Notes under the pieces: generated by a model
What the model was told of the DNA's origin: nothing
Database searches by the model: none
The model's input: the letters and a program-made list of their open reading frames with translations, nothing else
Position numbers and translations under genes: made by a program
Shown: piece by piece, positions 43,674-51,082 of the stretch
How positions within the stretch are numbered: position 1 is the stretch's first letter
Layout of the letters: every line of letters starts with the position of its first letter
Origin: Treponema sp.
GTDB taxonomy: Bacteria; Spirochaetota; Spirochaetia; Treponematales; Treponemataceae
Length of the DNA: 56,289 bases
NCBI GenBank assembly: GCA_002749205.1
Contig: PDOP01000039.1
Location: 1-56,289, forward strand
Direction of reading: 5' to 3'

Positions 43674-43961
43674 CTAAGAGTTTAGTGGTATTATATCAAT
43701 ACCAATTGTTGCGCCATGTGCACAAGCACCTATACAAGCTGAACAAGTTGCTTCAGAGCATCCGCCACTACAAGCATCGGTACACCCTGCGGCACATTCT
43801 GAATTGTTGCAACTGTTGGTAGATGTATTAGAACATCCTGATTGACAGCTGGATGAACATTGTGAACAAGAAAACCAGCATCCCATTGGTCTTATAACAT
43901 CTCCGGCTGATAATTCCAAACCTGCTTTTCCTATCTTGGTTTTTAAATTCTCTAATTTTAT
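43674..43961 (-). CDS. Cys-rich RiPP precursor D (13 Cys), apparent AUA start
   Basis: The tail has 13 cysteines, mostly spaced C-x2-C or C-x3-C, in a Ser/Gly/Ala/Thr-rich sequence (for example GCWFSCSQCSSSCQSGC). An in-frame TTG at 43919 would give a peptide without leader. Reading upstream from it, the codons give IKLENLKTKIGKAGLEL, which aligns with the leaders of A, B and C, and the first of these is ATA at 43961, 5 nt after a perfect AGGAGG, exactly where the others have ATG. So either AUA is the start codon or the start has been mutated. From 43961 it is 95 aa. Confidence 0.65.
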   Translation of the reverse strand: MKLENLKTKIGKAGLELSAGDVIRPMGCWFSCSQCSSSCQSGCSNTSTNSCNNSECAAGCTDACSGGCSEATCSACIGACAHGATIGIDIIPLNS

Positions 43962-44031
43962 GATAACCTCCTAAACATGTCTTTGTCATATTTTTGCACT
44001 ATATTCAAAATAAATTGCAATCATATAATTA

Positions 44032-44060
44032 ATTATATAATAGGTTTGTCTGTTTGTCAA
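44032..44060 (-). promoter_or_regulatory. Cassette promoter P1, full consensus
   Basis: On the minus strand TTGACA (44060-44055), exactly 17 bp, then TATAAT (44037-44032). It precedes precursor D by about 60 nt of leader. Confidence 0.85.
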
Positions 44061-44115
44061 GTTAATTTTTAAAAATTTATTTAAAAAAATATCGAAAGCT
44101 TGTAATCAAATTATA

Positions 44116-44449
44116 ATTTATGTTTAGGAGGGGGAAGTCTCCCCCTCGCTTGCAAAAAATTGCCTCTTTTCTTTAACTGTTTTAAGTCGAGTCTTCCTCA
44201 CGTCAGCCTCGACTTCTTTTTTGTTAAATCGAGGCAATTGTTTTTCCGCTACCCCCTCGGCAGGCTCGGGAAACACCCTACGACTTTTTTCAACTTCCGG
44301 TATGAAAAAAAGTCTACAAGTTTTGAACATTAGTTCAAAACATTGCGGCTGTTTACTTTAACCGGACATCCTGTCCTCTTGAAACGCGGTACATAGAACT
44401 GAAATGCTTTACTGAAGCTGTGTTTAATTTCGGGAAGTTTATAAGTAAA
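44116..44449 (+). repeat. Long direct repeat, right copy, next to the peptide cassette
   Basis: About 334 bp matching 38134-38443 in the same orientation, with a 24-bp insertion after CCGCTACCCC (44257 onward, TCGGCAGGCTCGGGAAACAC) and scattered substitutions. It begins 56 bp upstream of the cassette promoter P1. Confidence 0.9.
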
Positions 44450-44470
44450 CCGGAGTGTTTAACAAAAGCG

Positions 44471-44607
44471 GTTAATCTGATTTAACGAGCGCTAGTCTAT
44501 CCTTTTCATCGTTGCAGTTTTTAAATAAAGAAGGCTCAAACATGAGACTTCGATTATGCTTTACAGAAACGATGAAAAGATTATGCGGCGCGAGGGGGTG
44601 GCGAGCT
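44471..44607 (+). repeat. R3 palindromic element, copy 4
   Basis: TTAATCTGATTTAACGAG, then CTATCCTTTTCATCGTT on the left and AACGATGAAAAGATTATGCGG on the right as complementary arms. The core AAGAAGGCTCAAACATGAGA is nearly the same in copy 5 (52441-52566). Confidence 0.75.
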
Positions 44608-44648
44608 TTGGAGTCAGCAAAAAAAATGAAAAAAATTAAAAAAAGCTC

Positions 44649-44677
44649 TTGACATTTTTGCGGGTTTAGACTATAAT
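44649..44677 (+). promoter_or_regulatory. tRNA-Val promoter
   Basis: TTGACA (44649-44654), a 17-bp spacer and TATAAT (44672-44677), both perfect; the tRNA begins 14 nt further on. Confidence 0.85.
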
Positions 44678-44690
44678 TCTGAAAAATTAG

Positions 44691-44764
44691 GGGCGCTTAG
44701 CTCAGCTGGTACGAGCGTTTGGTTTACACCCAAAATGTCGGCGGTTCGATCCCGTCAGCGCCCA
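44691..44764 (+). tRNA. tRNA-Val (anticodon UAC)
   Basis: Acceptor arms GGGCGCT and AGCGCCC pair; D arm GCTC/GAGC, anticodon stem TTTGG/CCAAA with loop TTTACAC (anticodon TAC), T arm GGCGG-TTCGATC-CCGTC. The gene encodes discriminator A but not CCA. It lies about 240 bp from the right direct repeat of the peptide cassette. Confidence 0.95.
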
Positions 44765-44785
44765 TTCCCTACTTTCCAAAACATC

Positions 44786-45442
44786 TTATTTAACATATAT
44801 ATCGTTTCCGCGTGAGCGTCTGGTGTTTACAAAGCGCTTCATGTCGGTCATGTTTTGTACGATAATTCTGTCGCTGTAGATTTCAATTCGCCCTTGGTCT
44901 AAAAATTTTCTGATATTTTCTTCGACTTCAGGAACGGTCATTCCCGCCCATCTTGCGACTTCATCAAGCGTTATTTCAAATGTGCGTATTTCGGTGCTGC
45001 GATCTAAATTAGGCGATGTTTCGTCCAGCATTAAAAATACATCTGCGATTCTTGCCTGTTTGTCTTCAATTGTGAGTATCATAAATCGGCGTTTTTGAGA
45101 ATAAATCCTGTTTATAAATGTTTTTAAAAGGCGAATTGCAATAGCGGGATTTCCTTTCATCAGAATTTCAAAGTTTTCTTTATTGAATTCCAATGCCTCA
45201 ACATCATCATAAGCTATTGCTGTTGCGGATCTGGGCGAGTTATCCAAAATAGCCATTTCGCCAAATATTTCGCCCGGGTGCAATATGTCCAGATTTTTTT
45301 CGCAACCGTTTATGATTTTGATTAACTGAACGCGCCCTGATTGTATTAAATAAAAACAACTGCCCGGCTCGTATTCGGAAAACATTACAGAGCCTTTGGG
45401 AAAATTTTTGGCAAATCTTGAAAATGCGGACATATCAGCCAT
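44786..45442 (-). CDS. Crp/Fnr-type regulator
   Basis: A 218-aa protein with an N-terminal cyclic-nucleotide-binding-type barrel (residues about 10-125; the phosphate-cassette-like stretch is GEIFGEMAILDNSPRSATAIA) and a C-terminal winged helix (about 155-218; ITLDEVARWAGMTVPEVEENI). It should be a DNA-binding transcription regulator. Start ATG 45442 follows GGAGGAG, and it overlaps the upstream gene by 8 nt. Whether it binds cAMP, another nucleotide or no ligand cannot be told. Confidence 0.88.
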   Translation of the reverse strand: MADMSAFSRFAKNFPKGSVMFSEYEPGSCFYLIQSGRVQLIKIINGCEKNLDILHPGEIFGEMAILDNSPRSATAIAYDDVEALEFNKENFEILMKGNPAIAIRLLKTFINRIYSQKRRFMILTIEDKQARIADVFLMLDETSPNLDRSTEIRTFEITLDEVARWAGMTVPEVEENIRKFLDQGRIEIYSDRIIVQNMTDMKRFVNTRRSRGNDIYVK

Positions 45443-46433
45443 TTTGTACTCCTCCACATGCTTGTTGTCTTTCTTTAATCTTAGGAAGTAATTCCGGCGA
45501 TGCAATTAAAGCCGCTTTATTATAGAAGGCTATTGCCTTATCCGGCTTAACAAGCCCTTCATAACATAGTCCGAGATAAAAAAGAGCTTCCGAAATTTTA
45601 GCAGATTTAGAATTATTTGAAACAAATGTTGTCAATAATTGAACGCAACGGACATATTCTTTTTGTTTGTACAAACAACGTGCCGCCCCAATAGATGCAA
45701 CTTCTACAACATTTGGTACACCGCTTTCTAATGCCGTATGATAATTATCATAGGCAAGAGAGCAATCACCGCTTGCTTCAGCACTTATAGCCTTTTTTAA
45801 TGCCTCCTGTGCCAGGTCGAAGTTATCGGTTTTGGTATCGGACGGCTCAATGAAAACAGGGCCGGCATCTTGAGATGCGACACCGAATTCCAAGCCCTTT
45901 TTTCCTGTAGCATTGAAAATCAATTCGTTCATGCCCTGCAAATTTTTTCCGTTTGGAAAAAGAGATTTATATCTGTTTGCAACTTCCACGGCTCCCGTAA
46001 AATGTTGAGAATTGGCAAATGCCACTGCGACACTGTACATACCGTCATCGGGGTTAAGCTCACGATTATTTTCATCGCTTGAAAGTATTTGCAGTTGCTT
46101 ATGTATTTTTCTAAGCTGTTTTGAAAAAACTTTTATCATTTGGAGTATAATTCGGGTGTTGCTTTGGGCAAAATTCTCAAATTCCGCCGGTGAAAAAGCA
46201 TAAACAACGGAATCGGTTAAAACCATTGCGCTTTCTTCACGAGGATAATTTCCCAAAACTGATTTTACACCAAAAAACTCACCGGTTTTTATGTATTCAG
46301 TAACTTGTTTACCTGTTTCAATGTCTATGCTTGTGAGCGCCACATGCCCGTTGTTTAACAAGAAAACACGGTCCGCTACATCACCGGAAAAATAAATTAC
46401 CGAATTAGATTTATAGCGTATTGCCTTAGGCAT
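45435..46433 (-). CDS. Cyclic nucleotide-binding-domain protein with TPR-like repeats
   Basis: A 332-aa protein. Residues about 1-115 are a Crp-type sensor barrel (YIKTGEFFGVKSVLGNYPREESA); there is no helix-turn-helix. Residues about 135-330 form helical repeats of the TPR kind (AVAFANSQHFTGAVEVANRY, then EALFYLGLCYEGLVKPDKAI). It may work with the Crp/Fnr regulator encoded next to it, as the genes overlap. GGGGGA is the ribosome binding site, and an extended -10 (TGG-TACAAT, minus strand, 46482-46474) lies upstream. Confidence 0.8.
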   Translation of the reverse strand: MPKAIRYKSNSVIYFSGDVADRVFLLNNGHVALTSIDIETGKQVTEYIKTGEFFGVKSVLGNYPREESAMVLTDSVVYAFSPAEFENFAQSNTRIILQMIKVFSKQLRKIHKQLQILSSDENNRELNPDDGMYSVAVAFANSQHFTGAVEVANRYKSLFPNGKNLQGMNELIFNATGKKGLEFGVASQDAGPVFIEPSDTKTDNFDLAQEALKKAISAEASGDCSLAYDNYHTALESGVPNVVEVASIGAARCLYKQKEYVRCVQLLTTFVSNNSKSAKISEALFYLGLCYEGLVKPDKAIAFYNKAALIASPELLPKIKERQQACGGVQNG

Positions 46434-46473
46434 TTATTCCCCCATAGACTAAATATATAAATTCCATGTCTAT

Positions 46474-46529
46474 ATTGTACCACAAAACGAAAAAAAAAAC
46501 TAGTATTTTTATCTGTTTTTTGGTATAAT
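46474..46529. promoter_or_regulatory. Divergent promoters
   Basis: Minus strand: extended -10 TGG-TACAAT ending at 46474. Plus strand: extended -10 TGG-TATAAT (46521-46529) with only a weak -35. The plus-strand ATG at 46536 follows exactly 7 nt after the -10 box, a leaderless arrangement. Confidence 0.6.
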
Positions 46530-46535
46530 TTAAAT

Positions 46536-47378
46536 ATGATTGATTTACATACTCATTCAACTTGTTCTGACGGAACATGTACTCCAACTGAAGTTGTACA
46601 ACAGGCAAAAAAAGCGGGTGTTTCCGTACTTGCACTTACAGACCATGATACGGTTTCAGGAATTGAGGAGGCACAAAAAGAGGCAAAAACACAGGGGATA
46701 AAATTTATTTCGGGAATTGAGCTCAGTATAGAAAGAGATTTTGGGGAATTTCATCTGTTAGGTTATGGAATGGATATATATAATAAGCATTTAACCGAGT
46801 TAATTGCAAAATCGGCTTCAGACCGTGATAGGCGTAATATAAAGATATGCGAAATGCTAAAAAAAGAAAGCATTCAAATTGACTATGAGGAGCTTAAAAA
46901 AAAATACACCGGTATGATTGGCAGACCTCATTTTGCAAAATTCTTAAAAGAGCAAAATAAGGTTTCAAGCACTCAAGAGGCTTTCGACAAATATTTTGCT
47001 TATAATCGGCCTTTTTTCTTAAAAACACCCGGAGTAAATTTTAATGATGCAGTTTGGGCTATCAAACAAGCCGGTGGAGTTCCTGTAATTGCACATCCAA
47101 TGTCGCTTTATCTTTCGTGGGCTAAATTACCGGATGAAATTAAAAAGTTAAAAAAAGACGGGTTAATTGGGCTTGAAGCATGGAACGCCGGTACAAGAGC
47201 CGGTAGCTGTCGTAGATTGGAAGCTCTTGCAAAATCTCTAGGGTTGATAGCAACAGCGGGTAGTGATTTTCACGGTAAAAACAAAGTCGGGCATCAGCTT
47301 GGTCGAAAAATAACCGGTGAACCAATAGATGATTACTTTTATACGGAAAATCTTGCCACTGTTTTAATTCAGGATTAG
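46536..47378 (+). CDS. PHP-domain phosphoesterase (TrpH/RNase AM-like)
   Basis: A 280-aa enzyme with the PHP metal motifs IDLHTHSTCSDGTCTP at the N-terminus, LALTDHDTVSG, GIELS, and the late GSDFHG. Members hydrolyse nucleoside 3',5'-bisphosphates or act as 5'-3' exonucleases on short RNA. The reading frame ends one base before the convergent flavin reductase gene. The mRNA looks leaderless. Confidence 0.88.
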   Translation: MIDLHTHSTCSDGTCTPTEVVQQAKKAGVSVLALTDHDTVSGIEEAQKEAKTQGIKFISGIELSIERDFGEFHLLGYGMDIYNKHLTELIAKSASDRDRRNIKICEMLKKESIQIDYEELKKKYTGMIGRPHFAKFLKEQNKVSSTQEAFDKYFAYNRPFFLKTPGVNFNDAVWAIKQAGGVPVIAHPMSLYLSWAKLPDEIKKLKKDGLIGLEAWNAGTRAGSCRRLEALAKSLGLIATAGSDFHGKNKVGHQLGRKITGEPIDDYFYTENLATVLIQD

Positions 47379-47379
47379 A

Positions 47380-47925
47380 TTATTTTTCAGCTTTGTATAG
47401 AGCCGTAATTTCGCAAACATAAAATTTGTGAAAATCTTTTAAGGGGTATTTATCTGAGATTATGCTTTGGTCTAAAAAGCATTCAGGCTTAATATAGTCG
47501 GTGTATATTTTTCGACATACAATGATCGTTTCAGCCTGCTCAAATCCAATTGCTCTTGTTTGAAGCATCATCGGTTTCAATCCGGTTTCTTTTGCTTTGT
47601 CAAAATCGCGTCCTGATTTTGTGCCGCAGAATTTTAACGCATCTTTCATTTTTTCGCATTTTGGATTAAAAAAAGAAAGCGTCATGTAATCATTATTTTC
47701 GGTAAAGTTTAGAGTATGCCTTGTAGGGCGAATATAAACATGTGCAACAGGTATATTCCAAAGAATACCAAATCCGCCCCAAGCCGCAGTCATGGTGTTC
47801 CACTCTTGTCGTGTTAAGCCTGTTCCTGAAGTTACAAGCATCCAATCGTCAGCCAATCCTGAAAACGATTTTATCAGAGTATCTAAATTAGTGTTTGTAA
47901 TTTCCTGTTTTTCAAAATTATGCAT
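47380..47925 (-). CDS. Flavin reductase-like protein (FMN-binding split barrel)
   Basis: A 181-aa protein. The split-barrel motifs are TRQEWNTMTAAWGGFGILW followed by VAHVYIRPTRHT, as in flavin reductase / flavoredoxin-like proteins that bind FMN and use NAD(P)H. The substrate is unknown. It begins immediately after the stop codon of the upstream popT-like gene and is probably cotranscribed with it. Confidence 0.85.
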   Translation of the reverse strand: MHNFEKQEITNTNLDTLIKSFSGLADDWMLVTSGTGLTRQEWNTMTAAWGGFGILWNIPVAHVYIRPTRHTLNFTENNDYMTLSFFNPKCEKMKDALKFCGTKSGRDFDKAKETGLKPMMLQTRAIGFEQAETIIVCRKIYTDYIKPECFLDQSIISDKYPLKDFHKFYVCEITALYKAEK

Positions 47926-48768
47926 TTATGTTTCCTCCTTTTTAGTTTTACCCAAGTAAGTGAAAATTAAGACTACAGCCATACCCAATAAAATCATTAC
48001 CGCCGATATTGTAAAACTCTGCGGCTTGTTTGGGAATACGGATAGAGCTGAGCCAAGTACGAGTCCAAAGATAAACGAATAAAGTATCTGAGGTCTTTTT
48101 TTAATTGCTTTGTCAAGTAATTTTGAAGCAATAACCAAGGCGCATACAACACCGACAAAATACGGCATTATAAATAGCACTTGTAAATTGGCAACAGCAT
48201 TCACTACACTGGCGTAGCCACCAAGTATAAGCAATAAAAATGAGCCGGAAATTCCGGGTATCAGCATTGCAACCGCACTTATTACTCCGAGCATAAAAAG
48301 CCAAGCAAAAATTTTAAGCGACATTTCGGTAATAATTTCGTTTTGAATATTACCGTACTTTATTTTACCGAAAAAAATTAAAAGCATTATACCGAGCCCT
48401 AAAATAAAGGCAAGTATTTTTTTCGGCAATGGTGAATCAATATTCTGTTTTGTTTTAATCAATCGGAATAAAAAAGGAATGCTGCCTAAAATAATTCCGA
48501 CAAAAAAACATGAAGTATAAACGGGATAATGCGTATAGAAAAAATTTACGACTTTTGCAAAAGCCAAAAACCCGAAAAAAATACCGAAAACCAAAGCCAA
48601 TATGTTTTTCCAATCTTTTTTTATTTCCGAAAAATTGAGTGAGCTTACTGTCAATAATCTCGGATACACGCCACATATTACGGCAATTGTTCCGCCTGAA
48701 ACACCGGGTATAACATTTGCTATTCCGACAAACAAACCTGAAATTATATTTAATGCAATACTAATCAT
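47926..48768 (-). CDS. popT: DUF368 membrane protein (PopT-like undecaprenyl phosphate translocase)
   Basis: A 280-aa protein with about 8-9 membrane segments. The DUF368 signature is FVGIANVIPGVSGGTIAVICG at the N-terminus and MLIPGISGSFLLLILGGY in the middle, an internal repeat. Members of the family are established carriers recycling undecaprenyl phosphate across the membrane for cell-wall synthesis. ATG 48768 lies 7 nt after an extended -10 (TGA-TAGAAT, minus strand) and has no Shine-Dalgarno sequence. Confidence 0.85.
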   Translation of the reverse strand: MISIALNIISGLFVGIANVIPGVSGGTIAVICGVYPRLLTVSSLNFSEIKKDWKNILALVFGIFFGFLAFAKVVNFFYTHYPVYTSCFFVGIILGSIPFLFRLIKTKQNIDSPLPKKILAFILGLGIMLLIFFGKIKYGNIQNEIITEMSLKIFAWLFMLGVISAVAMLIPGISGSFLLLILGGYASVVNAVANLQVLFIMPYFVGVVCALVIASKLLDKAIKKRPQILYSFIFGLVLGSALSVFPNKPQSFTISAVMILLGMAVVLIFTYLGKTKKEET

Positions 48769-48774
48769 ACAAAC

Positions 48775-48783
48775 ATTCTATCA
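48775..48783 (-). promoter_or_regulatory. popT promoter (extended -10), leaderless arrangement
   Basis: On the minus strand, TGA-TAGAAT ends at 48775; the start codon is at 48768. The -35 region (TAGCCA) is a weak match. Confidence 0.5.
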
Positions 48784-48945
48784 AAAAAAACGCTCTTTGG
48801 CTATGTATTGTCTATATCTTTGTATGTATATTATTGAAGAAATTATAAAAATTAAATGAGAGTTGAGCCACTTGTAAAAATTTATGCAAAAAAACACTTG
48901 TAAAAAAGTCTTTTTTATGGCAAAATACGTCTTGAGGAGATTAAT

Positions 48946-49497
48946 GTGTCAACTGAAAAAATTATTTTAGACGAAGAAAAAATTTCAAAATTTATTAAAG
49001 ATGCTCTTTCAGCGGTAAAAACAGAAGTTTCTCCTGAAGAATTAAATGAATACCGCAGGCTGTTTAGAAAATCAGTACCTTTAACAATGAGAGCTTATGT
49101 TGCAGGTTATTTAATTAAACAATGTGCAGGAAAGTTTGTGCATTCGAAAACTTCCAATAGGGTAGCGAATCCTAAAGTGGCTTTGGCTCCTGATGTTTCG
49201 ACAAGTCTGTTTATCAGTGTAGGAAGAAAAAGACGAGTGTTCCCAAAAGACATAATTACACTCATTATGAAGAATGTAGAAATACCTCGTGAAAATATCG
49301 GTGAAATTAGAATTTTGGATAATTATTCTTTTGTGCAAGTAATGAGTGAAAATGCTGAAGAGATAATATCAAAAGTAAACGGCATTTATTACAGAGGTAA
49401 ACCTTTGGCTTTAAGCTATGCACATAACACAGCCGATAAAAGAGAGCCTGCAGGTTATTCGGATTCAACATTTCATGGTAATAATACGGAAGTGTAG
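48946..49497 (+). CDS. Free-standing DbpA-type RNA-binding domain protein
   Basis: A 183-aa protein. Residues about 85-165 match the RNA-binding domain of the DEAD-box helicase DbpA: LFISVGRKRRVFPKDIITLI, NIGEIRILDNYSFVQVM, and YRGKPLALSYA. No helicase motifs are present. The N-terminal 80 residues are helical and unrecognised. In DbpA the domain binds hairpin 92 of 23S rRNA. Start GTG 48946 follows GAGGAG. It is probably monocistronic and ends before an R1 element. Confidence 0.8.
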   Translation: MSTEKIILDEEKISKFIKDALSAVKTEVSPEELNEYRRLFRKSVPLTMRAYVAGYLIKQCAGKFVHSKTSNRVANPKVALAPDVSTSLFISVGRKRRVFPKDIITLIMKNVEIPRENIGEIRILDNYSFVQVMSENAEEIISKVNGIYYRGKPLALSYAHNTADKREPAGYSDSTFHGNNTEV

Positions 49498-49510
49498 CCC
49501 CTGAGCCTGA

Positions 49511-49640
49511 CGAGGGGGTAGCGGAAAAACAATTGCATCGATTTAATTATAAATAAGTCGAGGCTGAGGGACGAAGACTCGACTTAAAACACTTAAAGAA
49601 AAGAGGCAATTTTTTGCAAGCGAGGGGGATACCTCCCCCT
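49511..49640 (+). repeat. R1 palindromic element, copy 5
   Basis: GAGGGGGTAGCGGAAAAACA to GCAAGCGAGGGGGATACCTC; inverse of the R1 element inside the long direct repeats, with which it shares AGTCGAGGC, GACGAAGACTCGACTT and the AAAGAAAAGAGGCAATTTTT end. Confidence 0.75.
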
Positions 49641-49711
49641 TCCATAAAATTTATTAAAATTGAACTTAAGGTTAAACCGTTGTTTTTAGCTTACTAGTTT
49701 TTTCGTATAGC

Positions 49712-49741
49712 TTGACCAAAACTGTAAATATATGTTACAAT
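49712..49741 (+). promoter_or_regulatory. grdE promoter
   Basis: TTGACC (49712-49717), an 18-bp spacer and TACAAT (49736-49741). AAGGAGG precedes the ATG at 49784. No glycine riboswitch is seen in the leader of about 40 nt. Confidence 0.7.
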
Positions 49742-49783
49742 TGCTCAGTAAATTTCAAGATTGACTAGGAAGGAGGTCAAATA

Positions 49784-51073
49784 ATGAAACTTGATTTGGG
49801 TATTATTCCTATTGACGACATTAAGTTTTCCGGTAAGACCGGTGTTAATGGGACATGCCTCGAAGTAAACACGGCTGAACTTGAAGCCCTCATTAAAGAG
49901 GATCCTCTTGTTGAAAGCGTGTCTTTCCATATTGCAAAACCCGGTGACAGTACTCGTATTATTCCTGTAAAAGATGTTATCGAGCCAAGATGCAAGGTAG
50001 AAGGCAGTGGTGTTTGCTTTCCGGGAATTTTTTCAGGCGAAGAAGATACTGTAGGTGATGGTAAAACTATTGTTTTGCGTGGTGCCGCTGTTGTTACAAC
50101 AGGAACTGTTGTCGGTTTCCAGGAAGGTATTATTGATATGAGCGGTCCTGCCGCACAATATACACCGTTCTCAAAAACCTATAATCTTGTTGTTGATTGT
50201 AAGGTTAAAGATGATGTAAACAAAGCGGTTAAAGAAAGAACTTTGCGCTATATGGGTTTACGCACGGCTCGCTATTTAGCCGAAGCCGCTAAAGATGTAA
50301 AGCCGACTGAAACCGAAACTTATGAAACACTTGGCCCTATTGAGCAAGCCGCAAAATATCCTAACTTGCCAAAGGTCGGGTATGTTTACATGCTTCAAAG
50401 CCAAGGCTTGTTACACGATACATATTATTACGGTGTTGATGTAAAGCAAATTGTGCCAACAGTTATGTACCCGACCGAAGCTATGGACGGTGCTATTGTA
50501 AGCGGCAACTGTGTTTCGGCATGTGATAAAAATCCTACATATATTCATCAAAACAGTCCTATTATCCATGAGCTTTATAAAAGACACGGTAAGGACTTCA
50601 ACTTCATGGGTGTTATTATAACAAATGAAAATGTTACGCTTTCGGACAAACAGCGCTCTTCATCTTTAACCGCAAAAATTGCTGAAATGTGGGGCTTTGA
50701 TGCTGTTATTGTTTCTGAAGAAGGTTTTGGTAATCCTGATGCTGACTTAATCATGAACTGTAAAAAACTTACGGCAAAAGGTTTCAAAACAATATTGGTA
50801 ACAGACGAATATGCAGGTCAAGACGGAGCAAGTCAGTCATTGGCTGATGCTCACAAAACTGCCGATGCTGTTGTGTCAAACGGTAATGCAAACGAAGTTA
50901 TTAACCTGCCTGCAATGGATAATGTAATTGGAGACAGCTTACAGGCAAATATTATTGCCGGCGGCTGGGACGGAAGTTTACACGAAGACGGATCTATTAC
51001 TGCTGAAATTCAGGTGATTACCGGTGCAACTAACGAGCTTGGATTTAATTATCTTACAGCTCGAGGACTATAA
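49784..51073 (+). CDS. grdE: Glycine reductase component B, precursor subunit GrdE
   Basis: A 429-aa proprotein. In this family it is cleaved at a conserved cysteine to give two subunits, one with an N-terminal carbonyl (pyruvoyl-type) group that binds the amino group of glycine. The candidate site is Cys243 in AIVSGNCVSACDKN. Together with GrdB it forms the substrate-specific protein B of Stickland glycine reduction, which yields acetyl phosphate through proteins A and C. grdB follows after 9 nt. grdA, grdC and grdD are not in the window. Confidence 0.93.
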   Translation: MKLDLGIIPIDDIKFSGKTGVNGTCLEVNTAELEALIKEDPLVESVSFHIAKPGDSTRIIPVKDVIEPRCKVEGSGVCFPGIFSGEEDTVGDGKTIVLRGAAVVTTGTVVGFQEGIIDMSGPAAQYTPFSKTYNLVVDCKVKDDVNKAVKERTLRYMGLRTARYLAEAAKDVKPTETETYETLGPIEQAAKYPNLPKVGYVYMLQSQGLLHDTYYYGVDVKQIVPTVMYPTEAMDGAIVSGNCVSACDKNPTYIHQNSPIIHELYKRHGKDFNFMGVIITNENVTLSDKQRSSSLTAKIAEMWGFDAVIVSEEGFGNPDADLIMNCKKLTAKGFKTILVTDEYAGQDGASQSLADAHKTADAVVSNGNANEVINLPAMDNVIGDSLQANIIAGGWDGSLHEDGSITAEIQVITGATNELGFNYLTARGL

Positions 51074-51082
51074 GGAGTGGCT

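Noticed and set aside
38134..44764. Integrative element inserted in tRNA-Val
   Set aside because: The tRNA is intact, no repeat of its 3' end is seen beyond the cassette and no integrase is present; the direct repeats explain the boundaries better.
18719..49640. CRISPR array, considered because of the repeated palindromes
   Set aside because: Repeats are dispersed over tens of kilobases in both orientations, with genes between them and no regular spacers or cas genes.
49640..49784. Glycine riboswitch upstream of grdE
   Set aside because: The leader after the promoter is only about 40 nt and shows no tandem aptamer features.
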